From positions 87,192,283 to 87,256,282 of the forward strand of contig OZ020269.1 in the NCBI GenBank assembly GCA_963971225.1: DNA of 64,000 nucleotides. The letters are read 5' to 3'. Made by a program: the position numbers and the translations under genes. Below the pieces are notes generated by a model. That model made no database searches. It was not told where the DNA came from and saw nothing but the letters and a program-made list of their open reading frames with translations. The stretch is from Melieria omissa. Its lineage: Eukaryota > Arthropoda > Insecta > Diptera > Ulidiidae. Numbering within the stretch: position 1 is the stretch's first letter; every line of letters starts with the position of its first letter. Below are positions 1-11,669 of this stretch, piece by piece.

Positions 1-3000
1 CTTTTCAACTAGTTTTTTGTCAGCTCCACTCACTGGCGCACTTCTACGACATTACCAAAATTGCGCAGCTAACGGCAGCGCAAATATTTAAATATTTGCA
101 TGCAACATTCTTGAACGTTGAACACAAAACGCTGCACAGCGATCGCTACGGCAAAGAGTCGAAAGGCGCAGAGTAAGCTGGGCTACCACTTAATTGGTGT
201 TGATGAGAAAATCACACAATAAAGTACACATTCCCAATTTTTGCGGTGACTTCTTCGATGAGGGGAAATCTCTTTTTGAACCACAATTCGTGTGTGTGTG
301 TGTGTAAAATAGGAGTGAGTGGAAAAGAAGTGACTGGAATAGAAAGAATGGTTTAAGGAAACGAGCTGAAAAAGTAGCTATTCGAGAGTTTCTATTTGAG
401 AGTTTGTTAGTGTTGATAGTTGGGTGACTAACCATTATTAAAGAAACAGGGTTTTGATCAAACGCGCCCAATTCGTAGACTTCAATTAGAACACAAACTT
501 TCCCTGATATCGCAAATTATTTGAAATTATTTTGTGGATAGCAGTGAAATTTTTGTAATTTGCTTTGAATTAATATCGCTAAGAAGTTTTGCAGGTCCAC
601 AGCTACACTTTAAAGATCCAGTAATTTACTTAAGCATCAGTTTAAGTTTGTTCAAGCACAATTCACGTACATATATCAAACTAATTAAGTTCCCATAGCG
701 AATTATGCAAAAAATTAACTATCAACCATAGGGAAGAAATTTTTTTTCAAAACCAAATAACTGGACTAAAAGTGACAAGTGGTCGAAACTTACTTTTCAT
801 GGCTTTCAAGCTTTCAATTAATTATTTCTTTTTCACATTCAACACATTTATAACATAAAAACAGTACAAAAAACTCAATGAAAGTCAAACAAAAGCTTCC
901 AGTTGCATGCTTCAATATTTCATTTGAACAGACGTTGTGCGATTTTTTCTAATGCAACGTGCTCATTAGTTGACTTTTGTTTTTTCCTCATGCATATATT
1001 TATTATTCCTTCTCCTTCGCTAATCCTTTCCATTTTCACTTCCAGACAGACACAGCACGCACATTGTACTTTTTTGTTCGCAGCTGTCATCAATTTTCCC
1101 AACTGTCCTGAAATTACATTACATTACCTTGCAGCGCATGTTTACATTGAGCGCGTCGACGGCAGGCAACAGACAAAACAAAAAACATTTCGCACAATCT
1201 GCAAAGCTGTCATCAGGTTCAGTAGTTGCGCCATTACGGTGTTCAGCGTGTGGCAGTCGCAGTCGCAGTCAGGCAGGCAGCAGTGTTGGCCTCGCATTAG
1301 CTGCCATGTAGTGACATTGAATTAGGCGCATAAATATTGGAACAGGAAGCCAGCGACATGCCAGCGAGTGATATATTTTGCAAAAACAAAACAAAAAGAT
1401 AGAATCAAAACAAAAAGTAAAATTCCTCAGCCGTACCTGTGTTGTCATGTACGGCGGAGATGCTTAACGCCAAAATAAAATCCGCGCGCGTAATTGTAAG
1501 CAAAGACAAGAGCGACATAAAGCAACAACAACAACAACAATAATAATAACAACAACAAGCCAATAGCCTGTTAAGATTTGCCATAGCTTAGCCTGTCACA
1601 AAAATTATGTAATGCAAATTTTTGAGCATACTTTAAGGCGCCCGCACGTTAACGTTGCTTTGCTCTCTGCTGTTTGCTATGTGCTCAACACTTATTGTCT
1701 TTTTTGCATTTCATAGCAAATGCATGGCATAATTTTCTACACGGCTGTCAGCCTAGCTGTCTGTCTGTCTGCCTGTCTGTCTATGCGCCTGTCTGTCTAG
1801 CTGCGCGTTGTAACTTTGATAGGCAACACCTACCAACGCACCCAGCTACGGTCGCCAATACTCGGCGCAGGCATCAAACAGCCGCGCAATGCGCTGTCAC
1901 ATCGCTGTCAGGTCACGCCACGCCCCTCAAACCAGTCGCCTCGCAGTCGCAGTGGCGCTCACATTGGCAGCCACCAGTCCGCCCCTAATGAACCCTAATT
2001 TTACTCTTACCTTTTCCCTGCCAAATGTGAAAGCCATAAATTATGCGGCTTCAGGTAAATTTTCACAAAACATTCTTTCCTTTTTCACAGTTTCGCATCG
2101 TCTTTTCGTTTTTCTGTTTACTTTTTTCGCTCTAATTTCTGTAGTCGCGTACGCAGCGCAGCGCCTAAAAGGCCACATTCAACTTGTAAACACGCTTCGA
2201 GTAGCTGTAGGTACACGTATGAGTGTTTGTGTGTGTATGACTGCATGTACGCTTGGCATTTGCCTTTGGGGAGCGCGCAAGCAGCACACGTTGCTGCATG
2301 TGTTAACATTTCTGTGTTGGATTCAAATTCCGTTTCGTTTCCTTAGACGCCGCAAGGACACCACAACTTGGTCTCAGTCGTCGACGCAGCACGGCGTCTG
2401 CCGTTGTGGTAGTATGGCAATAATTCAATCGTGCCGTCAACTTGGTTTCATTTGCAACTTCTCTCGCTCACTGTGGCAGTCTTGCACTTTATCTATCACG
2501 CCCCCGCAGCCAGTTAACCTTTGGCCTCCCCAGGGAATTAGCTAAAATTACTGCTACCGCTGCCGCTGCCGCTGCCGCCGTCGCTGTCGCTGCCACTCTC
2601 GATGGCAATGCTGATGGCGATAATGCTGTTGCGCGTCTCCGTCTTCTCTTCTTCTACTCTTCCACCTACTCAGTCATGTTATTTTTGTTATTGTTTGGCC
2701 CATAAGTGAAAGTAGTCTGCCATGAATCGCAGTTGTTGGCGTTGGCGTTGGCGTTTGCCGGCTCGCTGGCTGTGGCATCTTAATAATGCATTCTTGTGCT
2801 AAAATTTGTGCAAATATTAGCAGCATCACTCGCACTCGCACTCACGCTGTCAGTGTCTGTCTGTCTGTCTGTCGGTCTATGTCTACCTGCGTTCGTTACC
2901 GTCAGCTATCTGGGGCCAATTTGTCACTCGTTTGGTCGGAGCGAAACCGAAAGTGGAAAGTTGCGCTGCAATTAGCCCAAGAAATAAGCTTCACTTGAAC

Positions 3001-3535
3001 TGAATAATTTATGCCATTTATTTATGGCCGTCTGTGAAACGTGCAGCGTGTTCTACAAATACAAAAACCACATAAAAATAACAAATAATTAGATTGTAGC
3101 TCCAAGGTTATGGGAATTCATCATGGCAACTTTTACATCAAACAAGACAAGTTGTGGGTAATCAAACATTATTGATGTGAATTTTTTTATTGCAGTCAAA
3201 ACTTGCATATATTAAGAAAAGAAAGTTATAAGTTTTGTTATAAAAATTAATGTTTAGGAGTTATTTTTTTAATTATTTTTTAATGACTCAATAAATAGCA
3301 GTTATTTGTTTTTTATATTTTAAAAATCCTATAATAACAATTTTTTGTGTTTTGGATTTTGGAAATCTGAGATTGCCATTGAAAAGTTTATTATTTCTTA
3401 CCATAAACTTGCTAAGAACATTTTAATGTTCAAGCGCTATTTGTGTTGATAACACTGACTTGAAAAATTCATCTCGGTCAAAAATTGGATTTACATAACT
3501 TGTGAACAGTTCCGAGCAATAATTTTTTTACGATT
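1..3535. other. Gene-free stretch with short simple repeats
   Basis: No frame here resembles a known protein. The stretch holds a CAA/AAT run near 1522-1557, a GTCT/CTGT run near 1755-1800 and 2855-2880, and a CTGCCG run near 2550-2590. The part from about 1100 to 3000 is richer in GC than its surroundings. The longest open frame (1889-2545, plus) is a hydrophobic mixture without a recognisable domain and I treat it as chance. From 3000 to 3535 the sequence is AT-rich and featureless. Confidence 0.6.
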
Positions 3536-3559
3536 TCCGAAATGAATTATCTCAACAAC

Positions 3560-4581
3560 AGTGCTTTGATTGCCTTCATTCCGCATTTGGTGATAATTTA
3601 CAATTAAAAAAATAAAGACAATTTAGAACTGGTTTAACGATTTCAAGCGTGGGCGCCGTTCGCTCCAGGACAAATTTCGTGAAGGTTGTCCGAAATCGGT
3701 CATTGTGCCAGAAACCATCGATGCTGTGCATGAACTGATAATGAAAGATCGTCATGTGATATACCGTGAGATAGAGGCATCCTTGGGTATTAGTTCCACG
3801 GCCGTACATTCGATATTGCATGAAGATTTAGCTGTCAGAAAGATTTATTCTCGTTGGATCCCGCATAATTTGGCAATCGCTCAAAAAGAAAGCTCGTGTC
3901 GATTGGTGCAAAGAAATGATGGGCAGACGTTTATAAGATCGTGACAGGTGACGAATCATGGATATATGTGTACGAGCCCGAAACAAAACAGAAATCGACC
4001 GTGTGGGTCTTCTAAGACGAGCCAAATCCAACAGAAGTTGTTCAGGTACGCAGCACATCGAAGAAAATGGTCGCCTGTTTCTTCGGCAAAACTGGTCATG
4101 TGGCTACTGTGCCGTTAGAGCAACGTAGAACGGTGAATTCTGAGTGGTACACAACACTTTGTTTGACAAAAGTGTTCAATGAAATAGTGTTCAATGAGGT
4201 GTTCTTCACCAGGACAATGCGCGCTCTCACACATCGGCTCAAACAACCACCTAAATATGTGATCGACCAAAGCATCGAGTTGCTGGGTCATCCGCCATAC
4301 AGCTCTGACCTATCACCCAATGACTTCTTTTTAATCTCGCACATAAAAAACAATTGCGTGGTCAACGATTTTCATCGCCAGAAGATGCTGCTGAAGCGTT
4401 CAAAAACCATGTTTTGGAGGTGTCTCATTCGGAGTTGAAAAAATGCTTCGACAATTGGTTTGAGCGCATGCAAAAGTGTATAAATCTTCAAGGAGAATAC
4501 TTTGAAAAGTATTAAAACAAATTTTGATGATAACAAAGTGCATTTTCATCCTTTTTGAAAAAATATAACAGGCAACCCTCG
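3560..4581 (+). pseudogene. Dead mariner-family (Tc1/mariner) transposase element
   Basis: A mariner DNA transposon copy on the plus strand, broken into several frames. The N-terminal part (3630-3945) reads as the helix-turn-helix region, with TAVHSILHEDL and the conserved segment VRKIYSRWIPHNLA. The catalytic region follows in other frames: TGDESWIY near 3950-3970 (first Asp) and the block SSDLSPNDFF near 4300-4330 (third Asp). A C-terminal stretch near 4430-4510 reads NWFERMQKCINLQGEYFEK across a frame change. The right terminus is probably the AACAGGCAACCCTCGTA segment near 4567-4583. No matching left inverted repeat was found, so the 5' end is lost or eroded. At least three frameshifts or stops make it non-functional. 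Confidence 0.85.
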
Positions 4582-5713
4582 TACATAGTTTATAAAAATT
4601 TGGAAAAAACTTTTTTACAAAACTTAACTCATTCTTATTTGCCTGCAAACCTTTCTAAACAAAAGTTTACTCATATTTTATTTTCAATTCCTAATGATAT
4701 TATTTGGCTTTAAATCAGGAAAACACACAAACGCTTTTTTTTTCAATTACAGTCGCGTGGCACAAGCAGCTGTCCAACCCTAAGGATATTGCAAAGCAAT
4801 GGATTACAAATAATTTATGATGTTTTCAGCCACTCCAACTCCCTTCTATGCTCTTTCTCACTCTCTCTCGCTTCACTCTCGGTCTATGGCTTCTTGCTTT
4901 CCTGCAATCAAATGCAACAATTTCCGCATCCGTTCGAATTTGATTAATGCCACAACGGCCCTGCGAACTTTTCAAATGCAATAAATATTGCCGGCAGCCG
5001 AATTCAGCGTCAACTTTGCCGTGTTGCCAGCACTTAATAGCGCACAATTTGCCGTTTCCGTTGTGCGTTGCACGCTTTGACCGGCGTGACCGGCGCAAAC
5101 AAATGTCGCCGCGGCCATGGCTACGGCAGCCACCATAAGACAGACGACACTTTTATGGCCAAATATTTTAATGGCGATGTCTTGGCGCGCAGCAGCCGCG
5201 TTGCTAGGTGCAACAGTTACGTGTAATGCGGCAAAAGTGCGTGTGGCAACCATACCAACAACAACAACAACACGAAGAAGAGTAATGAAAAACGCCAACT
5301 AAAGAAACGAAAGAAAAAGTTTTCTGGCGAAATTTGTTTTGCATGCAGCGTTGGCTATCGTCGCCGCTGCCCAGTTGCATGTGCAACTGCAATGGCAGCC
5401 GGTCAGCGAAAAGTTGCGCACAACTGTGCGGCAGGAAGTTGTAACTCTTGGCTGCGGTAACTGCTGCAGACACTAACACGACACTATGCGCTCGACGAAG
5501 GTTGACCTTCGCTTTCGCGGCTGCAATTTTTCATTCTCGCTTCATAAAGTGCAAAGGGTGAGAAGGCAACGTAAAATGAAGCGCTGCAGCGGAAACGGAA
5601 GTGGATGCAACCAGAGCGCGCGTGGAAATGAGATATTAGCGCAAAACTTGCTGACACATTTGTCACACTAAATTCAAATTGCATACACACATAAACACAC
5701 TAACATATACAGC
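4582..5713. other. Intergenic stretch, no recognisable gene
   Basis: AT-rich until 4820, then a GC-richer island to about 5680 with several overlapping short open frames on both strands (for example 4826-5098 minus and 5117-5302 plus). None shows a known domain, and the (CAA)n run at 5255-5275 inflates some of them. I see no gene. Confidence 0.5.
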
Positions 5714-5717
5714 TTAA

Positions 5718-6695
5718 CACTCCGATAACCGATAATTTTTTACACGGTCAAAGCCCAACAAGGTCCCCAGGGACCTTTTTTGTAATATTGCATATAAGAT
5801 GTGTAATTTTATAATGTAGGGTTACAAAATGTGTGTAGATGTGTTTGGAGAGCAAAAAAGTTAAGCTTCGTGTATATTTTTTTGTAAACACATGTGTATT
5901 TGTTACTACAGACAGATAGGTAAAAACGTATACAATACAAAATAATTGCATTTAGTTGCCTAACTTTGCTTTAGCTGTTCATGCATCTATGCCGCTGCAA
6001 GTATGGCATTTTTTTTTAGAGTAATGGGTTTTTATATATATTTACTTTTATTTTTATTCAGTTTTTCATCATTTGTATATATACTTAGGCAATACCTTCA
6101 GCCATTATCAAATTAATAATGGAGTTTGATCATCGTCGTCGGAGTCAGCTTTAACCGCCAGAGTGACATTCAGTTCAACTTCAGCATCATATGTTTCATT
6201 GTATGGCAAGAAATCTTTGTAATTTGTCTCCTCGGTGAATGAATAAGGTTCTTCATTGTTTTCCAAATATCTAACCAAAGTCTGCATTACTGCTTGTTGT
6301 TCATTCATGCTCAGTTATGAAAGCGCGTACGGCGGCATATAAATTTGATCCCAATCACCGTACGTATTTTAATTTCAATGATTTATTTGAAATTGTGCTG
6401 CTATCAATATTTGGCACTAACTATTTATAGTTACTAACAAAAAATAAAATCAAATTACATGGAGCTACCTACAAGGTCCCTGCGGACCTTGTCGGTCATC
6501 GACGCCCTAAATGACTTCAATGCGATAGTTATGGTAGTAAAATACATGCAATCGTGCCGAAATCTATTTTAACAGCTTCTAAATATTCCATTTATAGAAG
6601 TCATAAAATCTCCAGCTCATCACTCCCTCCGTATTGAAATGTCGCGGATTTTAAAACGCCATAGGTCCCTACGGACCTTGTTGGGCATCGGAGTG
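5718..6695 (-). mobile_element. Non-autonomous piggyBac-like element, 978 bp
   Basis: The element lies between two TTAA tetranucleotides (5714-5717 and 6696-6699), the hallmark target duplication of the piggyBac superfamily. Its tips are inverted: CACTCCGATAACC at the left and the complement of CACTCCGATGCCC at the right. GC-rich subterminal palindromes of the type AAGGTCCnnnnGGACCTT lie at 5760-5777 (42 bp from the left tip), 6662-6679 (16 bp from the right tip) and 6473-6490 (205 bp from the right tip). The only candidate coding remnant is a short acidic frame on the minus strand. It is too short to encode a transposase, so it would have moved in trans if at all. Strand is given from that remnant and from the piggyBac-like spacing of the ends. 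Confidence 0.85.
6108..6308 (-). pseudogene. Possible N-terminal remnant of a piggyBac-like transposase
   Basis: A 66-codon frame inside the TTAA element starts with MNEQQAVMQTL and ends in an acidic run (DSDDDDQTPLLI). piggyBac transposases commonly begin with an acidic, poorly conserved N-terminus, and the frame starts on the side whose tip spacing resembles the piggyBac 5' end. There is no catalytic domain. The assignment rests on context; the peptide itself is not diagnostic. Confidence 0.4.
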
Positions 6696-6810
6696 TTAAA
6701 GAAATCAACAAACTTAATTTGCCAACACAACATGGCATTAATGTTTCGCTGCAGGCAGCTGCCAATGATTTTTGTCGAAGGAGAAGAGTTGAATGAAAAA
6801 TTAATTATCG

Positions 6811-7857
6811 AAAATAAAATAAAATAAAATAAAATAAAATAAAATAAAATAAAATAAAATAAAATAAAATAAAATAAAATAAAATAAAATAAAATAAAAT
6901 AAAATAAAATAAAATACAATAAAATAACATAAAATAAAATAAAATAAAATAAAATAAAATAAAATAAAATGAAATAAAATAAAATAAAATAAAATAAAAT
7001 AAAATAAAATAAAATAAAATAAAATAAAGTAAAAAAATAAAAAAAAATTAAATAAAATAAATTGAAATAAAATGAAATAAAATAAAATAAAATAAAATAA
7101 AATAAAATAAAATAAAATAAAATAAAAAAAATAAAAAAAAATTAAATAAAATAAATTGAAATAAAATGAAATAAAATAAAATAAAATAAAATAAAATAAA
7201 ATAAAATAAAATAAAATATAAAATAAAATAAAATAAAATAAAATAAAATAAAATAAAATAAAATAAAATAAAATAAAATAAAATAAATAAAATAAAATAA
7301 AATAAAATAAATAAAATAAAATAAAATAAAATAAAATAAAATAAAATAAAATAAAATAAAATAAAATAAAATAAAATAAAATAAAATAAAATAAAATAAA
7401 ATAAAATAAAATAAAATAAAATAAAATAAAATAAAATAAAATAAAATAAAATAAAATAAAATAAAATAAAATGAAATAAAATAAAATAAAATAAAATAAA
7501 ATAAAATAGAATAAAATAAAATAAAATAAAATAAAATAAAATAAAATAAAATAAAATAAAAAAATAAAATAAAATAAAATAAAATAAAATAAAATAAAAT
7601 AAAATAAAATAAAATAAAATAAAATAACATAAAATAAAATAAAATAAAATAAAATAAAATAAAATAAAATAAAATAAAATAAAATAAAATAAAATAAAAT
7701 AAAATAAAATAAAATAAAATAAAATAAAATAAAATAAAATAAAATAAAATAAATTGAAAGAAAGTCAAATAAAATAAAATAAAGTCAAATAAAATAAAAT
7801 AAAATAAAATAAAATAAAATAAAATAAAATAAAATAAAATAAAATAAAATAAAATAA
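6811..7857. repeat. (TAAAA)n pentanucleotide array, about 1.05 kb
   Basis: An almost uninterrupted AAAAT/TAAAA array with scattered single-base variants and a few length changes. An irregular block (run of A, then ATTAAATAAAATAAATTG, then resumed units) occurs twice, near 7027-7085 and 7121-7175, with a spacing of 94 bp. The second copy therefore arose by segmental duplication within the array. Open frames across it (repeating YFILF on the minus strand) are artefacts of the repeat. The array starts only about 115 bp beyond the right end of the neighbouring piggyBac-like element. Confidence 0.98.
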
Positions 7858-9930
7858 GGAAATATGTAAGGAAATATATATTCAAATAATATATTAAATT
7901 TGTTTATGGTTCCCAATGTCTGCAATAAATAAGTGGTTCCGTACCGCATTGATTTTCAGTAACTCAATCATTTTTGAATTTTTTTTGGTGAATATTTCAG
8001 ACATTTATTTTGGGGTTTTCTAGACCTCCTTTCAATTTGGCTATGCACCTGCATCCAGAAATTCTTAACAATATTTAATATTTCATAAACCAAAAAAATA
8101 AACATGAAAGCAAGCAAAAAAATAAATAAAAAAATTCTTAGAAACGAGCAAATATTTTCAACAAAAACAAATATACCACTAAATGAAAGAGAACACTAAA
8201 GGCAGAGCGAGCGAGAAGCAGCAGATTCATAGTTTTATTTTTTTTTTTAAGCTAGAAAATATTTATTGTATTTTTGCCGCATTGTACAGTGTGTGGCATG
8301 CGGTGTTTAGTTGTTGTTGTATATATCATCAAATGGCCAAAATATTCAATTTGCCAAAACCAGCATAGTAAGCCAACAAAAACAACAGCAACAATACAAA
8401 AACCAAGATAAACCAAACAAATGTATGAAAGACAATATTATGTTTAAAAAGATATGAAAGCTCACACGCATTTGCATAAAATCTAATATATAAAGAAATA
8501 AAATAGAAATGAAATTGAACGCGCCACAGGCAAAGGGTTGAGGGAGAAAACTGAAAGATTGGGGTTCAAATGAAAGTAAGGAAAAATAAAAAGGGTTTGC
8601 CATTGCATTCACTTAAGTAAATGACATGTAAAAAATGTCGAGTGTATAACGAGCATTAAATGGATGGATGGATGGATAGGCAGATAGAAAGACAGACAGA
8701 CAGAAGGATAGACAGAAGGACAGACAGGGTCATTGTTGAACTAAAAACGACACACACAGACAGTAAGACAGGGCGACCGCTGATGTGGGGCTGACAGAAG
8801 GAAAAGCTAAATGAGAAATACACATACAAACATGTATACACACACATGCATACAAATTTAGATGACATTGAAATCAACGTCCGCTCGAGAGTGTCAAATT
8901 TTGCATGCGTTGCGGCTGATTTGCCCCAAGCCACGTCGGCCGCCCTATCAGTCATCACTCAGCGCGTCCATTTGGCATAAGCGAGCTGCTAAAAAATTAC
9001 CTCCTACAAACACTATACCGCAATTTGCTACCAACCCACAGCTGACTGTGTTTGTGTGTGGTTGTGTGAACTTGCGCCACTTCCGCTGCGTCCGCTGGCC
9101 CGGAAGTTGCCCCGTTCGCAGTCCGAGGCAATTCCTGTTTACACGCTCGCACCATGTCTGGCCGGCTGATACGCGCAAATATTCCACTTTCCTGATTGTT
9201 GTTGCATTTGTTGTTGTTGTTGTTATGTTTACTTCATTTCCCATTGTGCTGGCGCGTTTTGCGTGATTTCGTAATTTTTTCAACTCATTGCATAAGTATT
9301 GAATCAATTTTATTTTGGACTTTAGTCGCCAGTCACCACTTATTTTTATTTTTTTTCTCTTGTCAACATTAGTCCGACGAGACGTGCGGGTAAGCAAGAA
9401 GAAGAAGAAGAAGAAGAAGTTTCAAATTTGCTACAATGCTCAACGCTCGAGTGTTGGGTCACCATTGAAAGCTTGAAAAATTGTATTAATGTAGAGAAAA
9501 AGTGGTGGGGGCACTGCGTCGCCGAGGGTGGCGGGTCGGTGCGTGCGTTGGCATTATGTTAATATCACACTTGACTACAGTCTCGGCAATGGCAACAATG
9601 CTGCAGGGCAAAATTTAAAGTTTACTGACTTTTCTTCTGCTTCTTCTTTTGCTTATGACTTCTCTTCTTCTTATTAATATTACTCGTTTTCCTCTTAAAG
9701 AAAGCAGAACTTTCAACGTCTGATATTTTGGGTTGTTGGTTGTTTATGAAAAAAAGGCTTTTGACAAAACGACTTTGTGGCGTCGCTATTGCCATAAATC
9801 AGGATTTTATGAAATCTTCTGTTTACTGACTGTTGAGAGCAAAAATTCTGAGCCCGAAAGTGAAAGCTTACAGGCAACGAACAATCATTAATCGAATTAA
9901 TTTTTAGAGTATATTTGAATGGCAAATGTG
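7858..9930. other. Intergenic stretch with GGAT/GACA and GAA runs
   Basis: No recognisable gene. There is a GGAT/GACAGA-type run at 8660-8765, a GTT run near 9200-9225 and a GAA run at 9398-9419. The part from 8870 to 9280 is GC-richer and carries overlapping open frames on both strands without any known motif. Confidence 0.55.
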
Positions 9931-9995
9931 AATCAGTGGTTAGTGCGTTGAAACAAAAACAGAAGAGTGTTGAGTTCGAAACTCAATTGAAAATT
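9930..9995 (+). other. tRNA-like A-box/B-box pair, possible SINE remnant
   Basis: Near 9934-9948 the sequence CAGTGGTTAGTGCGTT resembles a pol III A box. About 30 bp downstream GAGTTCGAAACTC (near 9972-9984) resembles a B box. The spacing fits a tRNA-derived promoter, but no cloverleaf can be folded by eye, so this is not called a tRNA gene. An old tRNA-derived SINE head is the likeliest reading. Confidence is low because both boxes are short. Confidence 0.25.
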
Positions 9996-10084
9996 TAAGA
10001 TGATTCCAAATTTTCTCTGGGCACAGTCCTTTTAGCTTTAAAACCATTTTTTTAATAACAACAACAAGTTTATTTGCTTGTGGG

Positions 10085-11665
10085 GTTAGTTACCTAAAGT
10101 TAAGGTTGCTGAAACTTGGTGGTACCACTACCATCCTCTCACCCGAGTCTAAATACATTGGCAACCATAATAGACTCCAAACTCTCTTGGAAGCGCAATG
10201 TGGAAAAAAAGCCTGAAAGTTGCAAAAGCCCTTCTACATTTGTAAAAGGACTGTCCGCAAAGAGGTCACCAAGACCATAGCGACGCAACTGGCAAAGGTG
10301 CAAAGACTGGCGGCTATGGCAATAGGTACTGTCGAAAGCATACCCTAGGCGGGGCTGGGTGTGATTCAGTATTTCCACTCCACAAGTCGTTTTCACGCTG
10401 AGAGAGGCCTACTTGTGAAGGGAACTAGGTAGGTAGGTAGGTGTTGATGGCAGCTCTCATATGAGAGCTCACTTAGGCCAAACTAGGCCCATTGTGGTAC
10501 CACATGACCTCTAACCCTTTTTTTAGTAGGTCTCAAACCAGCCCGAACAGGTGATGAAGCGTATTAGGCCCTTGATGTCAACCTTCAATAATTGAACGAG
10601 ATTGGCTGTGAAGGGAATTAACTGAAGGACACTCTGGGATTCTAAGATAAGGCCAGGTGCAAAGTATCAGCTATCAGACTCCAGCACGAACTATCTGATT
10701 CCATACCTATATTTTGATACGAGCGCACTTACTTATTATCTAACAAGGGAGGAATGGGGAACTATGAGTGTGACGATAGACGATTCCATCACCGTTTTCA
10801 ACGACGGCTCTAAGATGGATGACGAAACAGTTGCTAGTCTCCACTCAGATATACTACGGACCCAAAGGTCATTCAGGCCCCGGACCTCTGTAGTATCTTT
10901 CATGGAGAGATCTTTGCAATCTGGAAAGCTGTTCCCTCACAGATTTTACATTCGTTTTGGATAGTGTGTTAGCTCTTAAAGCGCTGGAATCAGCCACTGT
11001 GAAATCAAAGGTAGTGCAGAGTTGTCGCACTCCACTTCAAGGCATCGGGCACCACCAAGTCACTCTCTGCTGGGTTCCGGGCCACTCTTGACTGGCAGGG
11101 AACGAAACAGCGGACGAGACGGCAAGAAAGGGCGGCGATTTGCCTACTAACGAAGTAGATAACTCTGTGCTTCCTCCAATATCTGCCTTGTAGAGCAAAA
11201 GGGCGCAGCAGAACGGGCACCATGGCCTTAACTTTCCTTGAAGAAAACGCAATATGTACTGTCCTTGAGTCGAACCTCTATTAGAGGTACAGCTCGTTGG
11301 AGTCAAAACTGGACACTGCAGCGTTAGATTTATGCTTATCAAATGGCGTCTCTTGTCCAGTCACGTCTGCAGAAGCTGTGGAGATCAAGAGGAAGTAGAA
11401 ACGATTCAGCACTTCGTGTGCCAATGCGCGGCTCGGCAGGAACGCCGACTCCATACCAGAAGGAACGATTCCTGGCAGACCTACTTATCTCGGATCTTCT
11501 TTTCTTTATCAAGAGGTCAAACTGGTTTGCCCCGGATTGAAACTGATTGGTTATCTCCAGAACCATTTCAGAGGGGATTCAAAATGAACCAATTCGGGCT
11601 CCGAGTGGAAGTGCGGTCTCTGTGCCGCCACACCCTTCCCTACCGCACCTACCTTAAGTTTTCAT
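10085..11665 (+). pseudogene. Decayed non-LTR retrotransposon, RT thumb to RNase H and C-terminus
   Basis: Plus-strand fragments of an ORF2 polyprotein in shifting frames. Near 10140-10260 the thumb region after the RT active site reads IDSKLSWKRNVEKK, then YICKRTV and AKVQRLAAMAI. Near 10795-10815 VFNDGSKMDD gives the first RNase H motif, and near 11065-11140 CWVPGHS and AGNETADE give the late RNase H motif. Near 11350-11440 CRSCGDQEEVETIQHFVCQC is the usual C-terminal Cys/His cluster. Stops and frameshifts are frequent. The endonuclease and the RT palm are absent. The copy is interrupted at 10427-10606 by another retrotransposon insertion. Confidence 0.85.
10427..10606 (-). mobile_element. 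5'-truncated non-LTR retrotransposon 3' end, 180 bp
   Basis: The insertion splits the older plus-strand fragment and is bounded by a 13-bp duplication with one mismatch (10414-10426 and 10607-10619, TGTGAAGGGAAnT). Read on the minus strand it carries the last codons of an ORF2 (VDIKGLIRFITCSGWFETY, then stop at about 10530), a classic jockey/R1/LOA C-terminus. A short 3' UTR ends in CCTACCTACCTA. The 3' UTR resembles that of the full-length element at 19,948-25,232 (shared GGTACCA, TAGGCC/TAGACC and GGTAGG blocks), so both belong to related families. Confidence 0.85.
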
Positions 11666-11669
11666 TTGT

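Noticed and set aside
1889..2545. 218-codon plus open frame
   Set aside because: Hydrophobic and Cys-rich without any domain, in a region with other overlapping frames; no start context or splice evidence.
4826..5302. Basic Arg-rich open frames on both strands
   Set aside because: Mutually overlapping, no domains, typical of a GC-richer non-coding island.
7142..7885. 247-codon minus-strand open frame of repeating YFILF
   Set aside because: Entirely within the (TAAAA)n array; open only because the 5-bp unit contains no stop on that strand.
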